A stretch of DNA of 5,360 nucleotides from Alphaproteobacteria bacterium. GTDB lineage: Bacteria > Pseudomonadota > Alphaproteobacteria > UBA11222. Shown piece by piece: positions 1 to 5,360 of the stretch. Position 1 is the first letter of the stretch. Every line of letters begins with the position of its first letter. A program made the position numbers and the translations under genes. The notes under the pieces are model-generated. The model was not told the origin of the DNA, ran no database searches, and saw nothing but the letters and a program-made list of their open reading frames with translations. The DNA lies in assembly GCA_003454415.1 (NCBI GenBank), contig DMKG01000022.1, positions 1 through 5,360 of the forward strand. Direction: 5' to 3'.

Positions 1-493
1 CCATCACCCCGGCCTTGGCCGCGGCATAGGCCGCGCCCTTGGGATACGAAATATAGCCGGCGATGGACGCGATATTGACGATGGCCCCGCCATTTCCCGC
101 CTTGATCATATGCGGCAGGGCGGAACGGCACATATAGAACGGCCCGCGCAGATTGACATTGATCTGGAAATCCCATTCCTCGTCCGACATGTCCACCAGA
201 TCGCGCACAATGTCATTGCCCGCATTGTTGACGACGATATCGATCTTGCCGAATTTTTTCATCGCCTCGGCGACGAGATTGTCCACCTGCCCCCTGTCGC
301 GCACGTCGAACTGCACGCCCAGCGCCTTGCGCTGCAGTTTTTCCACCTCGGCGAGAGTGCCTGCGATGCGCTCCTTCACCAGCTCGCCCGCCACGATATC
401 CGCCCCTGCTTTGGCCAGCGTGATGGCGATGGCCTTGCCGATCCCCTGCCCCGCGCCGGTTACGATGGCGGTCTTTCCGCTCAGATTGGGCAT
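1..493 (-). CDS. Short-chain dehydrogenase/reductase (SDR), 3' end cut by window edge
   Basis: This is a classical SDR oxidoreductase, a soluble NAD(P)-dependent enzyme that interconverts a hydroxyl and a keto group. The window holds the first 164 residues; the usual family length is about 250, so some 85-90 C-terminal residues lie off the left edge. Visible motifs are the cofactor loop TGAGQGIG (12-19), NNAG (89-92), the active-site Asn in NLRG (N114), catalytic Ser143, and the YxxxK pair Tyr156/Lys160. An acidic residue (Glu37) at the end of the second beta strand favours NAD(H) over NADP(H), which is inference from family knowledge. The ATG start follows a strong AAGGGGGAG ribosome site 4 bases upstream and places the glycine motif at the normal depth. 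An intrinsic terminator ends 26 bases before the start. The substrate-specifying C-terminal part is missing, so the substrate is unknown; a FabG-like or hydroxyacyl-CoA-type role is possible but not shown. Confidence 0.93.
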   Translation of the reverse strand, partial: MPNLSGKTAIVTGAGQGIGKAIAITLAKAGADIVAGELVKERIAGTLAEVEKLQRKALGVQFDVRDRGQVDNLVAEAMKKFGKIDIVVNNAGNDIVRDLVDMSDEEWDFQINVNLRGPFYMCRSALPHMIKAGNGGAIVNIASIAGYISYPKGAAYAAAKAGVM

Positions 494-497
494 GGTT

Positions 498-506
498 CTC
501 CCCCTT
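498..506 (-). promoter_or_regulatory. Ribosome binding site of the SDR gene
   Basis: The minus strand reads AAGGGGGAG followed by AACC and the ATG. It is a strong purine-rich Shine-Dalgarno site with 4-base spacing. It supports the chosen SDR start and lies in the short stretch between the upstream terminator and the gene. Confidence 0.7.
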
Positions 507-519
507 GTGATTATTGGTT

Positions 520-555
520 AAAAAAACGCCGCCCCCTGATTATCCGGAGGCGGCG
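520..555 (-). terminator. Rho-independent terminator after the alcohol dehydrogenase gene
   Basis: On the minus strand a perfect 7-bp GC stem, CGCCGCC (555-549) with GGCGGCG (533-527), is followed directly by seven T residues (526-520). After one mismatch (548/534) two more G-C pairs can form (547-546 with 535-536), leaving a 9-base loop. The stem begins 29 bases after the alcohol dehydrogenase stop codon. The plus strand lacks a T-run after the stem, so it acts in one direction only. It should end the alcohol dehydrogenase transcript, yet it lies only 26 bases ahead of the next start codon in the same direction. Confidence 0.85.
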
Positions 556-584
556 CATCAAGACGATAATCCCTGTCTCTGGCT

Positions 585-1667
585 TCAGTCGAACTTGATG
601 ACCTGACGCGCCACCTCGCCCTTGCGCAGGGTCTCGAATCCCTGATTGATGTCCTTCAGGGAAAGCGTGCTGGAAATCATTTCATCGAGCTTCAGCTTGC
701 CCGAAAGATAGAAATCCACCAGGCGGGGCATGTCAACGCGGAAGCGGTTCGAGCCCATCATGGAGCCCTGGAGTTTCTTTTCCTGCAGAAGCTCCGCGCC
801 ATGAATTTCAACCATGGTGCCGACCGGAATCATGCCGATGACGGTTGCTGTGCCGCCGGTGCGAACCATCTTGAAAGCCTGTTCGGCGGTCTTCTTGAGG
901 CCGATGGCTTCGAAGGAGTAATGCACGCCGCCGCCGGTCAGTTCACGGACCACTTTCACCACATCGTCATCCGCCGCATTGATCACGTCGGTTGCGCCGA
1001 AATGCTTCGCCAGATTGAGTTTCGATCCCACCATGTCGATCGCGATGATGCGCCCCGCGCCGGCAATGGCGGCGCCATTGATCGCGCTTAAGCCAATGCC
1101 TCCGCAGCCCAGCACCGCAACCGTGCTGCCCGGCTCCACCTTCGCCGTATGGAATACGGCTCCCGCGCCGGTCATCACGCCACAGCCGATCAGCGCTGCG
1201 CGGTCCAGCGGCATGTCCTTGCGGATTTTTACGATGGTGTGCTCATGCACCAGCATCTGCTCTGCATAAGAAGACAGATTGATGAACTGGAACATCGGCT
1301 TGCCTTCCGTGGTCAGACGCGGATCCTCTTTCGGGCCGCGCTGGGTTTCCGCACCGGTGCAGCGGGACATATGGCCGGTAATGCAATGCTCGCAATGGCC
1401 GCAGAAAGCGGACAGACAGGTAATCACGTGATCGCCCGGCTCCACATAGCGCACATCCGAACCTACCGCCTCGACGACGCCCGCCGATTCATGACCCAGC
1501 ACGCAGGGCAGCGGATAGGGATAAAGCCCGTCGGCGATATGCAGATCGCTGTGGCAGATGCCGGCGGCGACGGTACGGATCAGCACTTCGCGTGGACCAG
1601 GTTTGGAAATCTGCACGTCCTCGATCTGTAAGGGTTTCTTGGTTTCACGCAAAACTGCGGCTTTCAT
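585..1667 (-). CDS. Zinc-dependent alcohol dehydrogenase (medium-chain MDR family)
   Basis: This 360-residue cytoplasmic enzyme should oxidise an alcohol to an aldehyde, or the reverse, using NAD(H). The catalytic zinc ligands are visible as Cys38 (GICHSD), His59-Glu60 (GHE) and Cys162 (GCGVMTGAG), with Ser40 and His43 at the proton-relay positions. The four structural-zinc cysteines are Cys89, Cys92, Cys95 and Cys103. The Rossmann motif GCGGIG (187-192) binds the dinucleotide, and Asp211 at the end of the next strand indicates NAD rather than NADP. Length and the full set of ligands match the class III-like/aryl-alcohol branch of the family. The ATG has an AGGGAG site (1680-1675) 7 bases upstream. 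A candidate promoter precedes it and a strong terminator follows, so it may be a single-gene transcription unit, although read-through from the liu operon is possible because I see no terminator after DUF1489. The substrate cannot be assigned; short-chain, aryl or terpene alcohols are all possible. Confidence 0.93.
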   Translation of the reverse strand: MKAAVLRETKKPLQIEDVQISKPGPREVLIRTVAAGICHSDLHIADGLYPYPLPCVLGHESAGVVEAVGSDVRYVEPGDHVITCLSAFCGHCEHCITGHMSRCTGAETQRGPKEDPRLTTEGKPMFQFINLSSYAEQMLVHEHTIVKIRKDMPLDRAALIGCGVMTGAGAVFHTAKVEPGSTVAVLGCGGIGLSAINGAAIAGAGRIIAIDMVGSKLNLAKHFGATDVINAADDDVVKVVRELTGGGVHYSFEAIGLKKTAEQAFKMVRTGGTATVIGMIPVGTMVEIHGAELLQEKKLQGSMMGSNRFRVDMPRLVDFYLSGKLKLDEMISSTLSLKDINQGFETLRKGEVARQVIKFD

Positions 1668-1708
1668 GGCTTTTCTCCCTGCCTGTTCAAGCTGTAAAAT
1701 TGTGGGCG

Positions 1709-1737
1709 ATTGTGCCTTTTGTTGAGTGCCCGGTCAA
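1709..1737 (-). promoter_or_regulatory. Candidate sigma70-type promoter for the alcohol dehydrogenase gene
   Basis: In the 85-base gap between DUF1489 and the alcohol dehydrogenase gene the minus strand reads TTGACC (1737-1732), a 17-base spacer, then CACAAT (1714-1709). These match the -35 and -10 consensus at 5 of 6 and 4 of 6 positions. The implied transcript start near 1702 would leave a leader of about 35 bases containing the AGGGAG ribosome site. This is a consensus match only. The -35 overlaps one arm of a weak inverted repeat, GTTGA/TCAAC (1738-1734 and 1725-1721), which could be an operator half but is too short to argue strongly. Confidence 0.4.
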
Positions 1738-1752
1738 CTGGTGTGATGCGGC

Positions 1753-2175
1753 CTACAGCAGCCCCAGCGCCATCAGTTCGGCGCGCATGCTGTCGGGCAT
1801 GTCCCCTTTACCGCCGTTTCGGCCCTTGCCCATATCCGGCGGCGCGTCTTCGGCCGCCAGATAGCGCCAGCCCTGAAACGGACGGCGCGGCTGGGGTACT
1901 GTGCGCACAAGTTTCGCGTCCAGAATCAGCGCGCAATGGGCGGCGCCTTCCCCATCGGTGACCGGACGCAGTTCCAGCAGGCGCTGGCGCGCCTGTATCT
2001 GCCCCCTGATCACCCAGTAGATCGACCCGCCATCCAGCAGTTCTTCCCCCCGGCGCGGCGTCATCCGGGTGATATGGCGCAACTCACCCTCCTTGCCCAG
2101 GCGGCGCTGCTGCCACCCGGCCAGTTCCTCGAATTTCTCAATACCGACACAGAGCTTGATCAGATGCAGGGTCAT
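1753..2175 (-). CDS. DUF1489 family protein, function unknown
   Basis: This 140-residue protein opens MTLHLIKLCVGI and contains the blocks TRMTPRR (36-42), LLDGGSIYWVIRG (46-58) and RRPFQGWRYL (97-106) followed by the acidic DAPPDM segment (110-115). I recognise this pattern as the DUF1489 family, small soluble proteins of about 140-150 residues that, to my knowledge, occur only in Alphaproteobacteria. No signal peptide or membrane segment is visible, and no catalytic motif I can name. The tail (116-140) begins with a Gly/Lys-rich stretch and is probably flexible there. Its ATG overlaps the liuD stop as ATGA, and a GGAAG motif lies 4 bases upstream, so it is probably co-translated with liuD. 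Whether it has a job in leucine catabolism or only shares the transcript is unknown. The product name is family-level only. Confidence 0.85.
   Translation of the reverse strand: MTLHLIKLCVGIEKFEELAGWQQRRLGKEGELRHITRMTPRRGEELLDGGSIYWVIRGQIQARQRLLELRPVTDGEGAAHCALILDAKLVRTVPQPRRPFQGWRYLAAEDAPPDMGKGRNGGKGDMPDSMRAELMALGLL
2172..2175 (-). promoter_or_regulatory. ATGA stop/start overlap, liuD to DUF1489
   Basis: The minus strand reads ATGA across 2175-2172: the ATG of the DUF1489 gene shares two bases with the TGA stop of liuD. Such overlaps are typical of translational coupling by terminating ribosomes. A modest GGAAG site (2184-2180) is also present. Confidence 0.75.
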
Positions 2176-4190
2176 GCCGCTTCCGGCCGCTCGAACGAGA
2201 CCACCACGGCGCCTTCGTCCACCTGATCGCCAGCCGCATAGTTCACCTTATCCACCACCCCATCGGCGGACGCGGTCAGGGTGTTCTCCATCTTCATCGC
2301 CTCCAGCACGCCCAGCGGATCGCCCTTGCGCACCTTATCCCCAGGCTTGACCAGAACCGACACCAGCTTGCCGGGCATTGGCGCGATCACATCGCCCCCG
2401 CCCCCTTCCTCCAGCTCCGCATCATGCACTGGATCGTGCCGTTCGACGATATGCGCCTCACCGTCCAGAATGACTGTAACCCGCATCCCATCGATATTTA
2501 CACCTGCTGAAATTTTCAGTCCGTCCAGACCGGCCACGATCCTGCCATGATCGATTTTGCCGCTGGCGGCGATCTCGCCACCGGGAAGCTGCAGCCGCAC
2601 CCCGTCCGGCATATGCGCGACGCCAATTGCGATCACCTTCCCATTGACGCTGAAGCGAAGCTCTTCCCGCCCGATGGCGTTGACGCGCCATCCATCTGTG
2701 CGGAACCAGGGCGAGACGGGATCGCCTGATCGCGCCGCCGCCTGCCGCGCCGCATCGGCGCGTCCGGCAAGAACCGCCAATGCGGCGAGCGCCAGAATCC
2801 GGTCATCGGCGTGGGGTTCGGCGGGAACCAGCTCCACCAGATGCCGCTCGATAAAGCCTGTATCCACATCCCCTCTGGCGAAGGCGGGATGCTCCACTAT
2901 CGCGCGCAGAAAACCCGCATTGGCGGCGGGGCCTGCAATTTCCACCTGCGCCAGGGCATGGCTCAGGCGGTTGCGCGCCTGATCGCGGTCCCGCCCATGG
3001 GCGATCAGCTTCGCGATCATCGGATCGTAATGAATGGAAACTTCATCACCCTCCCTGAAACCGCTGTCGATGCGCAGGGCGCTGCCGCTTTCGGGCAGGC
3101 GCATATGCCGCAGGATTCCGGTGGAGGGCAGAAATCCATTGCGCGGATTCTCCGTATAAAGACGGACCTCCATGGCGTGGCCCTGCATCTGGATCTGCGA
3201 TTGCAGCAGGGGCAGGGTCTCGCCCATGGCCACCCGCAACTGCCATTCCACAAGATCGAGGCCGGTGATCATCTCCGTCACCGGGTGCTCCACCTGCAGC
3301 CGCGTGTTCATCTCGATGAAATAGAAATTATCCGCGCTCAACCCCTTCGAGGCGTCAGCGATGAACTCCACCGTCCCCGCCCCCAGATAACCGATCGCCT
3401 TCGCCGCCTGCACGGCCGCGGCGCCCATTATTTCCCGCATTCCTTCCGGCATGCCGGGGGCGGGCGCCTCTTCGATCACTTTCTGGTGGCGGCGCTGGAT
3501 CGAGCAGTCCCGTTCGAACAGATGCACGGCATTGCCATGACTGTCGGCAAATACCTGAATTTCAATATGCCGCGGCTTCGCGAGATAGCGCTCGATCAGC
3601 ACCCTGTCATCGCTGAACGCGGACTTCGCTTCGCGTCTGGCGGATTCGAGCGCGCCCGGAAATTCGTCCGGGCTTTCCACCCGGCGCATGCCGCGCCCGC
3701 CGCCGCCCGCCACCGCCTTGATCAGCACGGGAAAACCCGTCTTTTTGGCCTGTTCCAAAAGAAATTCCGGGTCCTGATTATCACCATGATAGCCGGGCGT
3801 CACGGGAACCTTCGCCTTTTCCATCAGCCTTTTGGCTGCGTCCTTCGCCCCCATGGCGCGCATGGCGCTGGCGGGCGGGCCGACGAAAATGACCCCAGCC
3901 CCGGCGCAGGCTTCCGCAAACAACGGATTTTCGGACAGAAATCCGTAACCAGGATGAATAGCCGAGGCGCCCGCCCGCTTTGCGGCGTCCAGGATCGCCG
4001 TAATATTCAGATAACTTTCCGCTGCCGGCGCAGGACCGATCCGCACCGCCTGATCCGCCATCGCCACATGCATGGCGTTCGCATCCGCATCCGAATAGAC
4101 GGCGATGGCGCGGATTCCCATCGCATGGGCCGTACGCATGACGCGGCAGGCGATTTCGCCGCGATTAGCGATGAGCAGGCTCTTGATCAT
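2172..4190 (-). CDS. liuD: Methylcrotonyl-CoA carboxylase alpha subunit (biotin carboxylase + biotin carrier)
   Basis: This subunit carboxylates its own biotin with ATP and bicarbonate and hands the carboxyl to the beta subunit, which transfers it to 3-methylcrotonyl-CoA in leucine breakdown. From the ATG chosen here it has 672 residues. The biotin carboxylase domain (about 1-445) shows ANRGEIACRV (8-17), HPGYGFLSEN (79-88), Lys116 and Lys158, the ATP loop GGGGRGMR (162-169), Lys237, EMNTRLQVEHP (293-303) with Glu293, Asn295, Arg297 and Glu301, and Arg343. A middle region (about 480-590) should contact the beta subunit. The biotinyl domain (about 600-668) follows a Glu/Gly-rich linker and holds EAMKMEN with biotin acceptor Lys633. 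A GTG at 4202 would add four residues, but the ATG at 4190 gives the usual family start and an ATGA overlap with liuC. Neighbouring liuB and liuC support methylcrotonyl-CoA; propionyl- or geranyl-CoA carboxylase alpha subunits look similar and are less likely. Confidence 0.93.
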   Translation of the reverse strand: MIKSLLIANRGEIACRVMRTAHAMGIRAIAVYSDADANAMHVAMADQAVRIGPAPAAESYLNITAILDAAKRAGASAIHPGYGFLSENPLFAEACAGAGVIFVGPPASAMRAMGAKDAAKRLMEKAKVPVTPGYHGDNQDPEFLLEQAKKTGFPVLIKAVAGGGGRGMRRVESPDEFPGALESARREAKSAFSDDRVLIERYLAKPRHIEIQVFADSHGNAVHLFERDCSIQRRHQKVIEEAPAPGMPEGMREIMGAAAVQAAKAIGYLGAGTVEFIADASKGLSADNFYFIEMNTRLQVEHPVTEMITGLDLVEWQLRVAMGETLPLLQSQIQMQGHAMEVRLYTENPRNGFLPSTGILRHMRLPESGSALRIDSGFREGDEVSIHYDPMIAKLIAHGRDRDQARNRLSHALAQVEIAGPAANAGFLRAIVEHPAFARGDVDTGFIERHLVELVPAEPHADDRILALAALAVLAGRADAARQAAARSGDPVSPWFRTDGWRVNAIGREELRFSVNGKVIAIGVAHMPDGVRLQLPGGEIAASGKIDHGRIVAGLDGLKISAGVNIDGMRVTVILDGEAHIVERHDPVHDAELEEGGGGDVIAPMPGKLVSVLVKPGDKVRKGDPLGVLEAMKMENTLTASADGVVDKVNYAAGDQVDEGAVVVSFERPEAA
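4187..4190 (-). promoter_or_regulatory. ATGA stop/start overlap, liuC to liuD
   Basis: The minus strand reads ATGA across 4190-4187, so the liuD ATG overlaps the liuC TGA. The 20 bases upstream hold no convincing Shine-Dalgarno site, so liuD translation probably depends on ribosomes finishing liuC. This junction is the main reason to prefer the ATG over the GTG at 4202. Confidence 0.72.
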
Positions 4191-4984
4191 CCGTTCTGCC
4201 ACCAGGGCTTGCGTTTCGCGAGAAAGGCGCTAGTGCCTTCCCGTCCTTCATCGGTCTGGCGGATTTCCGCAATCATGTTCGCCGTGTAATCGATGAGGTT
4301 CTGGTCAATAACCGCATGGGTGACCCTGTGGAGCAACTCCTTGGTGGTGCGCACTGCATCCGGCGCGGTCTGGAAGAACTGCGTAACCAGGCGTTCCGCC
4401 TCCTCGGCCAGCGCATTACGGTCCTTCACCACGCTGTGCAGATAGCCCATACGGTAAGCCTCTTCCGCTGTGAAGCGTTCGCCGCTCAGGAAATAGCGGT
4501 GCGCCATGCGCGCGCCCATGGCCCGCACCACATAAGGCGATATCGTGGCGGGGGTCAGACCGATGCGCACTTCCGTCAGCGCGAAAAAGGCGTTCTCGCT
4601 GGCGATCGCCACGTCGCAGGCGCTGACCAGCCCCATTCCCCCCGCCAGCGCAGGGCCATGCACCACGGCGATCGTGGGCTTTGGCAGGGTGAACAGACGG
4701 TTCAGCATGCGGCCAAGCTCCGCCGCTTCGGCCTGATTGGTGGCCTTGTCATATTCCGCGGCCGCCCGCATCCACGCCAGATCCGCGCCTGCGGAAAAAC
4801 TCGGGCCATTGCCCTCCAGCAGCACCACCCTCACCCCATCCGCGCCACGCAGGGTTTCGAAAATATCCGACAGGCGTTCGATCACGTCCGGATTGAAGGC
4901 GTTGTGCACCTCCGGGCGGTTGAGGGTCACCACCGCCACGCCTTCGCGCGTCGTGTTCAGTAAAACCAGATCTTCCTTTGCCAT
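4187..4984 (-). CDS. liuC: Methylglutaconyl-CoA hydratase-like enoyl-CoA hydratase (crotonase fold)
   Basis: This 265-residue enzyme belongs to the crotonase superfamily and probably hydrates 3-methylglutaconyl-CoA to HMG-CoA, the step right after the carboxylase encoded on either side. The first oxyanion-hole segment is FSAGADLAWM (63-72), with Asp68 at the usual CoA-pocket position. The second is HGPALAGGMGL (109-119), followed by ACD (122-124). The stretch TEVRIGLTPATISPYV (137-152) is characteristic of the bacterial LiuC type and carries Glu138, equivalent to crotonase Glu164. The position of crotonase Glu144 is Gly118, so only one of the two classic acidic residues is present; from memory this is shared by bacterial LiuC proteins. 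The ATG has an AGGGAG site (4996-4991) 6 bases upstream and follows liuB by 28 bases. The function rests on family resemblance plus operon context; a generic enoyl-CoA hydratase is the alternative. Confidence 0.88.
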   Translation of the reverse strand: MAKEDLVLLNTTREGVAVVTLNRPEVHNAFNPDVIERLSDIFETLRGADGVRVVLLEGNGPSFSAGADLAWMRAAAEYDKATNQAEAAELGRMLNRLFTLPKPTIAVVHGPALAGGMGLVSACDVAIASENAFFALTEVRIGLTPATISPYVVRAMGARMAHRYFLSGERFTAEEAYRMGYLHSVVKDRNALAEEAERLVTQFFQTAPDAVRTTKELLHRVTHAVIDQNLIDYTANMIAEIRQTDEGREGTSAFLAKRKPWWQNG

Positions 4985-4990
4985 GAACTA

Positions 4991-4996
4991 CTCCCT
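4991..4996 (-). promoter_or_regulatory. Ribosome binding site of liuC
   Basis: AGGGAG on the minus strand lies 6 bases before the liuC ATG, inside the 28-base gap after liuB. It fixes the liuC start and shows that this gene, unlike liuD, has its own strong initiation signal. Confidence 0.75.
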
Positions 4997-5012
4997 GAGA
5001 CGGCGATAAGCC

Positions 5013-5360
5013 TCACATCCTGAAAATACCGAATTTGGTTTCGCTGCGCGGGGCGTTCTGGGCGATGGAAAGGCAAAGCCCCAGCACCATGCGCGTATCC
5101 CGCGGGGCGATGATCCCGTCATCCCACAATCGCGCTGTCGCGTAATAGGGGTGCCCCTCTTCCTCATAACGCGCCCGGATCGGGGCCTTGAACTCCGCCT
5201 CTTCCTCAGCGCTCCATTGCTGCCCCGCACTCTCCATCCCCTCACGGCGCACCGTCGCCAGCACGCTCGCCGCCTGTTCTCCCCCCATGACGGAGATGCG
5301 CGCATTGGGCCACATGAAAAGGAAACGCGGACGATAGGCGCGGCCGCACATGCCGTAATT
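5013..5360 (-). CDS. liuB: Methylcrotonyl-CoA carboxylase beta subunit (carboxyltransferase), C-terminal part
   Basis: Only the last 115 residues are in the window; the full protein in this family has about 535, so its start lies beyond the right edge. The visible part begins [13 protein letters not shown], continues with [19 protein letters not shown], and later has [14 protein letters not shown] and the terminal GIFRM. These blocks are typical of the C-terminal carboxyltransferase lobe of acyl-CoA carboxylase beta chains and fit the methylcrotonyl-CoA type best. The protein transfers the carboxyl from biotin on LiuD to gamma-carbon of 3-methylcrotonyl-CoA; the family assembles as an alpha6beta6 complex in the cytoplasm. 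It is the first visible gene of the liu operon. The residues that separate methylcrotonyl- from geranyl-CoA carboxylases lie outside the window, so substrate assignment leans on the adjoining liuC and liuD. Confidence 0.92.
   Translation of the reverse strand, partial: NYGMCGRAYRPRFLFMWPNARISVMGGEQAASVLATVRREGMESAGQQWSAEEEAEFKAPIRARYEEEGHPYYATARLWDDGIIAPRDTRMVLGLCLSIAQNAPRSETKFGIFRM

Noticed and set aside
110..598. A plus-strand open frame of 162 codons opposite the SDR gene and running through the terminator
   Set aside because: The opposite strand encodes a clear SDR with all catalytic motifs, and this frame runs through a structured intergenic region with no family resemblance.
1721..1738. 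Inverted repeat GTTGA/TCAAC considered as a terminator for the liu operon
   Set aside because: The stem is only 5 bp and AT-rich, and no T-run follows on the minus strand (it is followed by AAAAGG). It overlaps the candidate -35 instead.
2395..2416. C-rich low-complexity run on the plus strand inside liuD
   Set aside because: It encodes the Glu/Gly-rich linker before the biotinyl domain, a common flexible hinge in these subunits. No frameshift or repeat structure is present.
2811..4289. A 492-codon open frame on the plus strand, antisense to liuD and the end of liuC
   Set aside because: It lies opposite a gene with full family motifs, and its translation is rich in His/Arg/Gln with no recognisable domain. 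Long antisense frames are expected opposite GC-rich coding sequence.
4316..4963. A 215-codon plus-strand frame opposite liuC
   Set aside because: It is antisense to a complete crotonase gene with a good ribosome site and motifs, and its own translation shows no recognisable domain.

Overview
This 5.36 kb window carries six protein-coding genes, all on the minus strand, so transcription runs from the right edge to the left. The moderately high GC content, dense packing and a DUF1489-family gene (to my knowledge a family confined to Alphaproteobacteria) point to an alphaproteobacterial chromosome. I cannot name the genus. I saw no mobile element, CRISPR array, tRNA or rRNA.

Right part (about 5360 to 1753): a tightly packed leucine/isovalerate (liu-type) catabolic operon. 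In transcription order it holds the C-terminal end of the methylcrotonyl-CoA carboxylase beta subunit (liuB), a methylglutaconyl-CoA hydratase-like crotonase (liuC), the biotin-carrying methylcrotonyl-CoA carboxylase alpha subunit (liuD), and a small DUF1489 protein of unknown function. LiuB and LiuD together carboxylate 3-methylcrotonyl-CoA to 3-methylglutaconyl-CoA. LiuC hydrates that to HMG-CoA. liuC-liuD and liuD-DUF1489 each join through a 4-base ATGA stop/start overlap, which suggests translational coupling. Neither HMG-CoA lyase nor isovaleryl-CoA dehydrogenase is in the window.

Left part (about 1752 to 1): a zinc-dependent medium-chain alcohol dehydrogenase, preceded by a plausible sigma70-type promoter and followed by an intrinsic terminator. 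Next comes an NAD(P)-dependent short-chain dehydrogenase/reductase, cut by the left edge. The terminator ends only 26 bases before the SDR start codon, so the transcriptional source of the SDR gene is unclear. The substrates of these two oxidoreductases cannot be read from the sequence.

Intergenic space is small: 91 bp between the SDR and alcohol dehydrogenase genes, 85 bp between the alcohol dehydrogenase and DUF1489 genes, and 28 bp between liuB and liuC. The window is mostly ordinary metabolism and I found no evidence of a novel system. The points most worth a second look are the terminator just upstream of the SDR gene, the DUF1489 gene coupled to the carboxylase, and the start-site correction for liuD.
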